A stretch of 23,348 nucleotides of DNA, taken from assembly GCA_964558295.1 (NCBI GenBank), contig CAZLDQ010000084.1, forward strand, positions 1-23,348. Direction: 5' to 3'. The translations under genes were made by a program, and so were the position numbers. The notes under the pieces are model-generated. The model was not told where the DNA came from and made no database searches. It saw only the letters and a list, made by a program, of their open reading frames with translations. This document shows positions 1 to 6,972 of this stretch, one piece after another (position 1 is the first letter of the stretch; every line of letters begins with the position of its first letter). This DNA comes from JBDKTH01 sp964558295. Its GTDB lineage: Bacteria; Planctomycetota; Planctomycetia; Pirellulales; Thermoguttaceae.

Positions 1-1
1 T

Positions 2-169
2 CGCCCGCTTCGATCGAATTTGGCCTACAAGGCGGAACACGCCGTCGATCTGGCCGCGGGTTTGATCCTGGCGGCCACTGTCTATCCTGCCGGTCAGGCG
101 GACCACAGCACGGTCGGCCCCACAATCCGCGAACTCCAAGAAAACCTGCTTGCCGCTGGCACCGCCTGA
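2..169 (+). pseudogene. Transposase fragment (DDE type, IS1182/IS5-like), truncated
   Basis: An open frame enters from the left edge and stops with TGA at 167-169, giving about 55 residues. It contains the stretch LAYKAEHAVDLAAGLILAAT, followed by VYPAGQADHST. This resembles the central catalytic region of DDE transposases of the IS1182/IS5 type, in which a 'YKAEHAVD..TG.I.A' segment is followed by a run ending near 'T....L..A'. In intact family members the protein continues well past this point with a 'DKGYHS' segment and a C-terminal catalytic Glu. I see no such continuation in any frame after 169, so the gene is truncated or interrupted. The family assignment is from memory of the motif and was not searched. 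The upstream part lies outside the window. Confidence 0.55.
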
Positions 170-390
170 TGTCCCCCTTTTTCCCACGGCCGACCGCACA
201 CCGGAAGTGATCTACCGTCACCTGGAGGTAATGCCTGGTCGCCACCGCCGGAGAGTTCCCAATCCACTACGAGACAACCGGAATTGGGGCATTCTCCGCA
301 AGCTCCGTTTCCCGGGTAGCCCGGAGGTTCTGACACAGCTTCGGCCACGGCTTCCTCCCGAAACCGGAGTGCTGCCACTTGAGCAACAAT
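170..390. other. Non-coding stretch between transposase fragment and cheW terminator
   Basis: Short open frames exist on both strands here, but none resembles a known protein or has a convincing ribosome-binding site. It is most likely residual DNA from the decayed insertion sequence that ends at 169. No terminal inverted repeat of an insertion sequence could be recognised. Confidence 0.4.
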
Positions 391-444
391 AGCCCCGGAC
401 ACACGGAGGGTCTGGGAGAAGGAAAACCCTCCGTGGCCGGGGCT
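391..444 (-). terminator. Hairpin downstream of cheW, probable terminator
   Basis: AGCCCCGG (391-398) pairs with CCGGGGCT (437-444), and CACGGAGGGT (402-411) pairs with ACCCTCCGTG (426-435). This gives an 18-bp stem with a small internal bulge and a 14-base loop. It starts 36 bases past the cheW stop on the minus strand. The sequence after the stem on that strand (ATTGTTGCTC) is only modestly T-rich, so termination may be partial or factor-assisted. Confidence 0.6.
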
Positions 445-479
445 CGCAGGGGAATGCCCTGGGGACCGTGTGGCGAGAC

Positions 480-1001
480 TCAGACGTTCTTGCCGCGAGT
501 CACCCGTTCCAACTCGGCCAGTTGCTCTGAGGCGAGCAGCCGGTCGATGTCGAGGAGAATCAACATCCGATCGTGGAGCCGAACCAGACCGGTCAGGTAA
601 TCTTGTCCCAGCGTGGCAACGGTCGGTGGAGGTGGTGCAATCTGCGTCTGGGAGACTCGCAGCACTTCACTCACCGCATCGACGATGATCCCGATCGTCC
701 GTCCGTCCACGTTGACAACCATGATCCGGGTGTCGTCGGTGGGCTCGCCCTCAGGCAAGCCGAAACGGAGCCGCAGGTCCACGATGGGAATCACCGTGCT
801 CCGCAGGTTGATCAGCCCCTTGATGTAGTCGGGCGTTTGAGGAATCCGCGTAATTTCCCCGAGAAGGATGATCTCGCGGACCCGTGTAATCTCGATTCCG
901 TATTCCTCCTTATCCAAGCGAAAACTCACCAGTTGGAGGGTTCCCGTAGCCTGGGCCAGGACGTTTCCCTGTTCCTGGGCCTCTTCAACGACAGTCGTCA
1001 T
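480..1001 (-). CDS. cheW: Chemotaxis coupling protein CheW
   Basis: A 173-residue protein that couples chemoreceptors to the CheA kinase in cytoplasmic signalling arrays. The single CheW/SH3-like domain spans roughly residues 20-160. Family landmarks are VSFRLDKEEYGIEITRVREI near the start, IPQTPDYIKGLINLRSTVIP (the conserved 'P..i.GvinlRG.viPv' segment), VVDLRLRFGLP-like sequence after it, and VDAVSEVLRVS. The canonical 'NLRG' is NLRS here. The first ~20 residues (VVEEAQEQGNVLAQ) are a typical variable leader. The ATG at 999-1001 follows CGGAGA at good spacing. The gene lies 111 bases downstream of the chemoreceptor gene and is probably co-transcribed with it, so this receptor/CheW pair is likely functional together. 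No cheA, cheR, cheB or cheY operon partner is seen, so CheW must use a kinase encoded elsewhere. Confidence 0.95.
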   Translation of the reverse strand: MTTVVEEAQEQGNVLAQATGTLQLVSFRLDKEEYGIEITRVREIILLGEITRIPQTPDYIKGLINLRSTVIPIVDLRLRFGLPEGEPTDDTRIMVVNVDGRTIGIIVDAVSEVLRVSQTQIAPPPPTVATLGQDYLTGLVRLHDRMLILLDIDRLLASEQLAELERVTRGKNV

Positions 1002-1112
1002 CGATAATCTCCGAGGGAAATGAGTGGTGGGGCGTAAGATGTCCGGTGGGGCGAGAGACGTCAGGAGAAGCCTCGCGCCGCCACCGAACGATCCGAGAGG
1101 GATTCGGGCCTC

Positions 1113-3110
1113 TTACGCATTCACTTTGAACCGGTTGACCAGGTCTCGCAAACCTGACGCCTGAGCGCCAAGCTCTTCACTCGATGAGGCCATTTCCTCG
1201 CTGCCCGCGGCGGTCTGTTCGGTGACATGAGCCACGCCCTGAATGGCCTTGGAGACTTCCTCGGCGTTGGCTGCCTGCTGGACCGTGGCCGTAGCAATTT
1301 CCGAAATCTTCGCTACCGTGGCCTGGACACCCTCGATGATCTCCTTGAGTGCCTTGCCCGTCTCATCGCTTAACTGGGCCCCTTCCTCGACCCGTTGGGT
1401 CGATTCCTTGATCAACGTGGAGATCTCACGCGCCGCTTGGTTGGAACGCTCGGCCAGTTTGCGGACCTCGTCGGCCACCACTGCAAAGCCCATCCCATGT
1501 TCTCCTGCCCGGGCAGCTTCAATCGCCGCATTCAAGGCCAGGAGATTGGTCTGGCTGGCAATCTCCGAAATCACCTGGATGATCTCGCCGATCTGCTGGG
1601 AGCTGTTACGGATCAGTTCCATTGCTTCGATCGACTTGGCCACCGCTTGCCCCCCCGAGTCGGCCAACTGGCTGGTCCGCTTGGCGACCTTGTCGGCTTC
1701 GATGGCATTCTCTTTGACGGTTTCAATCGACCGGGCCAGTTCCTCGATCGAGGCGGTCATCTCCTCGACACTGGAACTCTGCGCCTGGGCGCCGGAGGCC
1801 AAGGTCTGCGAGCTTTCCGCGATCACCCGCGAGCCCTCGCTGAACTGGGCCGCACTTTCCGTGACCTGGCCAATCACGCTGGCAAGATCTTCGAGCATCT
1901 TCTTGATTCCTGCAGCCAGTTCATCGACCGGCTCGGTCCCTTCGACGTGCACCGTCTTGGTCAGGTCGCCCTGGGCTGCTGCGCCGACCACTTCGAGCAG
2001 GTGATCCACCTTGCGGCGGAGGATCTCGGCCGCTTGGCGTTCCTTTTCCGCAGCTTCAGCCTCGCGTTCCTCCGCCTCCCTCTTGTCGCGGAAGAACTGT
2101 CTGAGTCCATCCCCAAGTTGACCAAGCGCATCGCTACCGGTGACCTCGATCTCCTTGGAATAATCGCGTCGTCCGACATGAGTCGCCACATCGAGGATGT
2201 GCCTGACCTTGCGGTCGGCCTCTTCCGCCTCGCGGCGTTGGGCCTCGGCTCGTTGGCGTTCCTCGGCAGCCTTCTGGGCCTGGGCTTCCTGCTCGCGGCG
2301 GGCTGCTTCCTTGACATCGTCCATCGCCTTGGCCACGGCCTGGATGGTGCTGTTGAGCGAGACGGCCATCTCCCCAACTTCATCCTTCGTGTCCACGTTC
2401 AGCCGCACGGTGTAGTCGCCGTCCGCGACGGAACTCAGAACACGGACCGTCTCCGTCAGCGGATTGGCAACGACTCGAGCAATAAAGTAGCCCAGGGCCA
2501 TGCTCAGGAACACCGCTCCGACAACAAAGGCCACCACGAAGTTTCGTGAACTGGCATAGATGAGGTCACTCTCTTCGTAGGCCTTCTTGGCCAGCTCAGT
2601 CTTGGCGTGCACGAGACTTTCGAGTCTGTCGCTCAGTTTATTGGCGTCCACTCGAGCGTCTGCGAGGCATCGCTTGGCCTCATCGTCTTTCTGTTCAAGT
2701 TTGAGGTGGAAGAGCTTCTCGTAGCGGCTAAGATAGCCTGGAAGCACCTCTTCGATTTCCGCGATGGAAGCCTTGCCTTCCTCGGTAACCAACGTCTCTT
2801 TGCACTCTTGGAGCGCCTTCCGCAGGTCCGCCGAGTATTTTTCGAAGTTCCGAATGTGTTGTTCAACGTTCGCCTTTTCCGTTTCCAGCAATGCCTGCCG
2901 GACCGCCCGACCGATCATCAGGACCTGCCGATTGGCTTCTTTCGCCGCCGACAACCCTACGAGGTCGCGCTCGTAGAGCGTATTGAGCAATTCGTTGATC
3001 TTCGCCATACTCGTGACCCCCATGTAGGCCACGCCGATCATGATCACACAGACAACGGAGAAACCCAAGATGAGCTTCTTCACTGTCTTCAAGTTGTAGA
3101 ACCACGACAT
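1113..3110 (-). CDS. Methyl-accepting chemotaxis protein with repeated HAMP-like modules
   Basis: A 665-residue transmembrane chemoreceptor. TM1 is at about 13-32 (ILGFSVVCVIMIGVAYMGV), followed by a periplasmic four-helix-bundle region of about 33-190. TM2 is at about 191-212 and a classical HAMP with 'NPL..TV' is at 213-265. A charged Glu/Arg/Ala coiled coil then separates two further HAMP-like units (about 300-343 and 365-408), and the signalling domain follows to the C-terminus. The invariant hairpin tip IASQTNLLALNAAIEAARAG is at about 517-536. The protein ends in RFKVNA, with no CheR/CheB-tethering pentapeptide. I chose the ATG at 3110 because GGAG lies 9 bases upstream and the 'MSWFYNLKTVKKLILGF' start is typical of such receptors. 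A GTG at 3221 would add 37 atypical residues and overlap the stop of the upstream gene as GTGA, so coupling from there is possible but less likely. The gene precedes cheW. Confidence 0.95.
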   Translation of the reverse strand: MSWFYNLKTVKKLILGFSVVCVIMIGVAYMGVTSMAKINELLNTLYERDLVGLSAAKEANRQVLMIGRAVRQALLETEKANVEQHIRNFEKYSADLRKALQECKETLVTEEGKASIAEIEEVLPGYLSRYEKLFHLKLEQKDDEAKRCLADARVDANKLSDRLESLVHAKTELAKKAYEESDLIYASSRNFVVAFVVGAVFLSMALGYFIARVVANPLTETVRVLSSVADGDYTVRLNVDTKDEVGEMAVSLNSTIQAVAKAMDDVKEAARREQEAQAQKAAEERQRAEAQRREAEEADRKVRHILDVATHVGRRDYSKEIEVTGSDALGQLGDGLRQFFRDKREAEEREAEAAEKERQAAEILRRKVDHLLEVVGAAAQGDLTKTVHVEGTEPVDELAAGIKKMLEDLASVIGQVTESAAQFSEGSRVIAESSQTLASGAQAQSSSVEEMTASIEELARSIETVKENAIEADKVAKRTSQLADSGGQAVAKSIEAMELIRNSSQQIGEIIQVISEIASQTNLLALNAAIEAARAGEHGMGFAVVADEVRKLAERSNQAAREISTLIKESTQRVEEGAQLSDETGKALKEIIEGVQATVAKISEIATATVQQAANAEEVSKAIQGVAHVTEQTAAGSEEMASSSEELGAQASGLRDLVNRFKVNA

Positions 3111-3217
3111 CCGACAAATCTCCACTAACACAGAACCGTGTTGATTCGGTTCGGAACCGTTCCGAACCACGTACAGCCTTCTCTCTCCCGCAGACACTAC
3201 GTTCCTGTCCCTGCGGA

Positions 3218-3709
3218 TCACTCTTCCGCAGAAAGGGGGTTGTCACAAACGGCTGTCCGTGGCCAATGCGAAGGCGGAGGAGGCTCAAGGCCTCGCGGCA
3301 ATCGCGTTTGATCGTCCGTGTTGCTTTGACGCGAAGTCCCGCAAGCTCTGTTTCGTTGCAGGCAAGAGGGATGCAGGGAATACACACCAGCTTCAAGGGC
3401 TTCGGCGTGCAGGAGAATACACTGACAGGCATCCAAGAGGGCGTTGACAGATCCGGTCGTCATGGGACGCTGAACGCATACGCCCCAACGGAGGCAATCG
3501 CTCATGTCATGAACCAGCCGAGCGATGCCCGTAAACTCAGCGGCCAGGCAAACCTGCTCCTGTTCACACAACCGGACGATCAAGCCGTTCAGGTCTTCAT
3601 CCTGCCCCCTTCGGAGACGGTCCAATTCTTGAATAACCTGGGTTATCCGTTGCCGCGTCTGGCCGACATAAGCCGTCACTTCGACGGGCATGCGTCCACT
3701 GTTTGCCAT
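3218..3709 (-). CDS. Small helical protein resembling an Hpt domain that lacks the phospho-histidine
   Basis: A 163-residue predicted cytoplasmic protein, not firmly recognised. The first ~110 residues look all-helical. Laid over the Hpt/P1 domain of CheA proteins, GIARLVHDMSDCL (about 61-73) matches the helix after the active site ('ri.rLaHalEdlL'). VNALLDACQCILLHAEALEAG (from about 88) matches the closing 'i..Ll.a.d.l..ll.ale.g' helix. The segment where 'HTLKGsA' should be reads CEQEQVCLAAEFT, so the phospho-accepting histidine and the Lys-Gly pair are absent. The last 60 residues are Pro/Arg-rich and look disordered. The gene sits between a receiver gene and the chemoreceptor gene on the same strand. 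The start at 3709 (ATG) has only a weak AGGGG upstream; ATG 3691 is an alternative. The Hpt reading is an inference from pattern alone. Confidence 0.55.
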   Translation of the reverse strand: MANSGRMPVEVTAYVGQTRQRITQVIQELDRLRRGQDEDLNGLIVRLCEQEQVCLAAEFTGIARLVHDMSDCLRWGVCVQRPMTTGSVNALLDACQCILLHAEALEAGVYSLHPSCLQRNRACGTSRQSNTDDQTRLPRGLEPPPPSHWPRTAVCDNPLSAEE

Positions 3710-3743
3710 GGTGTGTCTTGCCCCTGGAGGCCAAGAAAAAAAA

Positions 3744-3797
3744 GAGGCACAACCGAATCGCATCTGACTCGCTCAGCCAGCGATTCCGTTGTGCCTC
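3744..3797 (-). terminator. Strong intrinsic terminator
   Basis: GAGGCACAACCGAATCGC (3744-3761) and GCGATTCCGTTGTGCCTC (3780-3797) form an 18-bp stem with one mismatch and an 18-base loop. On the minus strand the stem is followed directly by eight T residues (complement of 3736-3743). It lies about 200 bases past the stop of the receiver gene at 3999 and just upstream of the Hpt-like gene, so it separates the two transcription units. Confidence 0.85.
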
Positions 3798-3998
3798 GAC
3801 TCACGGGCCTTGCGCCCGCCCGACAAGGCGGCCCGCACCTTGAGTGCGGGACTGCACACAGGCTATTATCGACTTCGTGTTCGAAACAGTTTACGCATTT
3901 GCTCCATTTTCTCTTATCGACACCGATTGCGCATGTTGTCGAGAGAAAAGGTGTCAATTCCCCCGATGCGCTCCGGCCGCCCTGCAGGGCAGTCCCTC
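3798..3998. other. 3' untranslated/intergenic region with small hairpins
   Basis: About 200 bases lie between the receiver gene stop at 3999 and the terminator at 3744-3797. I see no convincing gene. Two compact hairpins are visible: CGGGC (3804-3808) with GCCCG (3814-3818), and CCCGCAC (3832-3838) with GTGCGGG (3844-3850). These may be part of a structured 3' UTR. Confidence 0.4.
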
Positions 3999-4388
3999 TC
4001 AACGCCACTTCGTGGAATGGCGGCGTTGGTTCGCCTTACGGACGTATTCGAGAAGGTCGCCGAAATCGAACGGCTTGACGAGATAGGCCACCACCGGCAA
4101 TTCAACGGCGCGAATTGCGGAACCGAGCGATGGATAGCCGGTGACGAGGATCATTGGCATCATGGGAGCGATCTGCGCAGCCTGTTCAAACAACTCGAAC
4201 TGAGTGTTGCCAGGCATTTGCAGGTCAGCGATCAGCAAATCGTGGCGATGGAGCGAGAGAATCTTGAGAGCCTGAAAGCCGTCCGTTGCGCAATCGCACG
4301 CGAATCCTTCATCGCGAAGGAGTTCGGCGGTTGCTTTCAAGAACGTCTCCTCGTCGTCGGCAAGTAGGAGCCTGGGCGTTTGAGACAT
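3999..4388 (-). CDS. Stand-alone receiver-domain response regulator
   Basis: A 129-residue CheY-like receiver with no output domain. Phosphorylation-site residues are all present: acidic pair at D11/D12 (LLLADDEETF), phospho-acceptor D55 in LLIADLQMPG, T83 in LVTGYPS, and K105 in YLVKPFDF. It is therefore expected to accept phosphate from a histidine kinase and act through protein-protein contact. It is strikingly similar to the receiver of the upstream gene at 4646-5452 (shared 'ADDEETFL.ATAELLRDEG', 'LPVVAYLVKP'), which points to a local duplication. I chose the ATG at 4388 because it puts the first beta strand at the usual distance. A TTG at 4412 is possible, and neither has a clear Shine-Dalgarno. 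An intrinsic terminator at 4506-4560 sits upstream of it, so it probably has its own promoter in 4389-4505. Confidence 0.9.
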   Translation of the reverse strand: MSQTPRLLLADDEETFLKATAELLRDEGFACDCATDGFQALKILSLHRHDLLIADLQMPGNTQFELFEQAAQIAPMMPMILVTGYPSLGSAIRAVELPVVAYLVKPFDFGDLLEYVRKANQRRHSTKWR

Positions 4389-4505
4389 ACAAGAAACGGT
4401 TGCTCGTGCCAAACGGAGCTTTCAACGTCCTCACGGGTTGCTACAGTCTAGGAACCGCCCACGCCGGGACGGGCGTCTCTGCTGGACGGCAGACCGAGAA
4501 ACAAA

Positions 4506-4560
4506 ACGAGGCACTATCCCCCAATGTGTTCCGAAACCATGCCTGGGGATAGTGCCTCGT
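4506..4560 (-). terminator. Strong intrinsic terminator
   Basis: ACGAGGCACTATCCCC (4506-4521) and GGGGATAGTGCCTCGT (4545-4560) are perfect 16-bp inverted arms with a 23-base loop. On the minus strand the stem is followed by a T-rich tail (TTTTGTTTCT), as expected for factor-independent termination. It lies 85 bases past the stop of the response regulator gene at 4646. The base of the stem (GAGGCAC/GTGCCTC) is identical to that of the terminator at 3744-3797. Confidence 0.85.
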
Positions 4561-4645
4561 CTTACACGCCTACGAGCGTGCTCGGCGGACTCGCCTGACG
4601 CAACGGTCAGGCAGGCGGTGTCCACCGTAACTCTAGCACAGAAAA

Positions 4646-5452
4646 TCAAAGATTTTCCACTTCCGCGTCATTTTCCCACTGGTCGAGCACGACCTGAAGT
4701 CTGTGACGTAACTGGCCGAGCTGTTTAGACTTAAACGCATTTTTTGTCCGTTCAAGCACGTCAACGGTCTCACGGAGAAGGTCGGCCATGGTCTCCGTTC
4801 GGGCCAAGGCACAGATCCAACGTGGCTCCGGCTGTTGGGAGTGTCGGGCCAGCACGCCGGCCAGGCGCTGGAGCTCCGTCAGTGATACGGCCACGTTTTT
4901 CAGCGTGCCCGCAACGAAGGCGTCGATCAGTTGGGTTTGGGGGCATTTGACCGGCTGTTCGAGAAGTTGCCGGATGCATCCAATTTGCTGGCTCCAAGTC
5001 TCCAGCTCACGCTGTACGGATCCCATTGTCTGATAGACCTTGGCTTGCTCAACACAGCGGGCCACCGTGCTCAAGAATTGTTCAAACACCAGTGGCTTGA
5101 CGAGATAGGCCACCACGGGCAGCCCAATCGAATCGATGGCCGAATCCAGTGAAGGATAGCCAGTGACCACGATTACCGGTAAGGCCGAAGTCACTTGTCG
5201 CACCGCGTTGATCAATTCCAGTTTCGGATTGCCCGGCATCTGGATGTCAGTGATCAACAGGTCATACTTCTTACGGCGAAACAGCGCGAGTGCCTCGGTC
5301 GCGTCGCAGGCACAGTCACAACAATAGCCCTCGTCGCGCAGCAGCTCGGCCGTGGCAAGGAGAAAGGTCTCCTCGTCGTCGGCGAACAAAATGCGTCCGA
5401 GTTCATTGCCTTCCCGGGTGGGTACTTCGTCGATGCAACGGCAGCTTAACAC
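4646..5452 (-). CDS. Response regulator with helical C-terminal extension
   Basis: A 268-residue protein. Residues ~18-135 are a receiver domain with acidic residues D25/D26 (ILFADDEETF), phospho-acceptor D69 (LLITDIQMPG), T97 (VVTGYPS) and K119 (YLVKPLVF). Residues ~140-268 are predicted helical with no DNA-binding or enzymatic signature; a charged segment, VLERTKNAFKSKQLGQLR, lies near the end. It may be a dimerisation or partner-binding module. The GTG at 5452 is preceded by GGGAG at 8 bases, and no later start would keep the first beta strand. That start lies inside the 3' end of the kinase gene (50-base overlap), so the two are almost certainly translationally coupled, making this the probable cognate regulator of that kinase. 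Output function unknown. Confidence 0.9.
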   Translation of the reverse strand: MLSCRCIDEVPTREGNELGRILFADDEETFLLATAELLRDEGYCCDCACDATEALALFRRKKYDLLITDIQMPGNPKLELINAVRQVTSALPVIVVTGYPSLDSAIDSIGLPVVAYLVKPLVFEQFLSTVARCVEQAKVYQTMGSVQRELETWSQQIGCIRQLLEQPVKCPQTQLIDAFVAGTLKNVAVSLTELQRLAGVLARHSQQPEPRWICALARTETMADLLRETVDVLERTKNAFKSKQLGQLRHRLQVVLDQWENDAEVENL

Positions 5453-6698
5453 AGAACAGACTCCCTTGCCCTATTTCAGACTGCAACTCCACGGATCCCT
5501 GCAGGGCTTCAACAATACCTTTGCAGATCGACAACCCCAACCCCAGTCCACCAGAAGCCTCCCGTTCCTTTGTGGTGAAGAACGGCTCAAAAATCCGCGA
5601 ATGCAGTTCGTGGGGGATACCTCGTCCTTGATCAGCGACACTGACGCATAGCGTGTTTTCGGCTCGCTTCACGTCAATCTTTACCAGGCCGCCGCAAGGC
5701 GAGGCTTCAATCGCGTTTCCCAAGAGGTTGTAGAGCACCTGGCGGAGCGAACCTTCAGGCAAGCACGCCACTAGTTGCGGCTCCGGCATCTCGATGTCAA
5801 TCGTGACCTGATGGCGCCGGCAAAGCGGCTGAAGCATGGCGACCACATCATGAATCGTGTCCGCCACAAACACTTCGCGAGCCAGATCCTGGTTGGGGCG
5901 GTGCAGATCATACATCTGCCGGACAATCTCGGCAATCCGGTCGATCTCTTTTTCGATCAAGCCCACGAATCCGTAGCGTGGATGATCCTTGGGAACCGCC
6001 TTCTTGACCAGCAGAAATGAATTCTTGATTCCGGCCAAGGGATTGTTGATCTCGTGTGCAATTCTCGCTGCCATGCGACCGGTGGCCGCGAGCTTTTCAG
6101 CCTCCACCTGAAGGCGTTGGCTCTGCCGCAGCGCTTCTTCGGCCTGTTTCTGCGTCGTGATATCCTGGACGACCGCACAGACACCGATCAGACGTTCGTC
6201 GCGTTTCAGCGGATGATGGCTGATCAGCCACGTCCGTTGTCTGGCGGGATCCTTGGGATCGGCCCCGGTCAGTTCGGTGTTGAGTATCGGCTCGCCCGTC
6301 TCGAGAACCTGTTGTATAACCGGTTCGAGGTGAGACGCCAGTCCGGGAATCACATCCCGGATACGCCGCCCCTGGTGGGCTTCCGCCGGAATCCCGTTAA
6401 TACTGGCCAAACGTTGGTTCACCGACATATAACGCAACTCGGGATCCACGGTACACAACCCCACGGGTAAGCTGTTGAGGATTACCTCCAGTTCCCTGTA
6501 TTGCTCGCGCAGCGAGCCTTCCGGCCATTCCAGGAGACGCTGACTAGCCTTTTCCGCCTCTTGGCGACGAACGATCTCCTGCTCCAGACGTTGTTCGAGG
6601 AGGATGCGTACTCGATCGGATTCCGCCAACTGCCGCTGCAGTCCTTCGGAACGCAGCCTCTCCAGCCGCAGTTCCTCCGCCCAATCCGACTCTGCCAT
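5403..6698 (-). CDS. Soluble PAS-domain sensor histidine kinase
   Basis: A 431-residue kinase without membrane segments, so probably cytoplasmic. An N-terminal coiled coil (~1-65, Leu/Arg/Glu-rich) precedes a PAS domain (~70-185, ending in the PAC-like VVQDITTQKQAEEALRQSQR). The HisKA helix has phospho-accepting H215 in ARIAHEINNPLAGI. The ATPase domain shows an N box around N328 (LLGNAIEAS), G1 (ADQGRGIP), F box (FEPFFTTK) and G2 (GGLGLGLSI). The 'HEINNPL' phospho-site is typical of the NtrB-like/HPK4 group. The ATG at 6698 follows AGGAAG by about 10 bases; an upstream GTG at 6731 is less likely. It overlaps the downstream response regulator by 50 bases and is its likely phosphodonor. It may also serve the second receiver gene. 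Confidence 0.93.
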   Translation of the reverse strand: MAESDWAEELRLERLRSEGLQRQLAESDRVRILLEQRLEQEIVRRQEAEKASQRLLEWPEGSLREQYRELEVILNSLPVGLCTVDPELRYMSVNQRLASINGIPAEAHQGRRIRDVIPGLASHLEPVIQQVLETGEPILNTELTGADPKDPARQRTWLISHHPLKRDERLIGVCAVVQDITTQKQAEEALRQSQRLQVEAEKLAATGRMAARIAHEINNPLAGIKNSFLLVKKAVPKDHPRYGFVGLIEKEIDRIAEIVRQMYDLHRPNQDLAREVFVADTIHDVVAMLQPLCRRHQVTIDIEMPEPQLVACLPEGSLRQVLYNLLGNAIEASPCGGLVKIDVKRAENTLCVSVADQGRGIPHELHSRIFEPFFTTKEREASGGLGLGLSICKGIVEALQGSVELQSEIGQGSLFCVKLPLHRRSTHPGRQ

Positions 6699-6903
6699 GC
6701 CCGGGTTACTTCCTGTGATATTGGCACACACGAGGTTTAGTCGACACGCCGCCCCCTGCCTGTTGTCGTCACGGCGTCGTCAACGAGATGAGACTCCTTG
6801 CACGAACGCAACGCCAGACGCTGAACAACATCCCCCCCTCGCCGCCCCCCCATTCGATGGCTCCGCCGGGTTGACCGGGCGACGAGCAGGCCTCCAGCCA
6901 ACC

Positions 6904-6931
6904 TTGACGGCTGCGGGTGAAATCGGACAAT
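6904..6931 (+). promoter_or_regulatory. Candidate promoter for ispD
   Basis: TTGACG (6904-6909) and GACAAT (6926-6931) are separated by 16 bases and lie about 40 bases upstream of the ispD start. The -35 matches five of six and the -10 four of six consensus sigma-70 positions. This is a by-eye call only. The rest of 6699-6972 shows no gene. Confidence 0.3.
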
Positions 6932-6972
6932 GAGGCGTCAGCACTTGTGGAATCGGGAAGGAGGAGTCCCCC

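Noticed and set aside
1395..2549. 384-codon open frame on the plus strand
   Set aside because: Antisense to the chemoreceptor gene, whose signalling hairpin is perfect; the plus frame is a shadow.
3110..3221. N-terminal extension of the chemoreceptor starting at GTG 3221, overlapping the preceding stop
   Set aside because: The 37 extra residues are polar and atypical before TM1, and ATG 3110 has a better ribosome-binding site. Translational coupling remains a minor possibility.
3676..4008. 110-codon minus-strand open frame between receiver and Hpt-like genes
   Set aside because: It runs through the strong terminator at 3744-3797 and has no family resemblance or ribosome-binding site.
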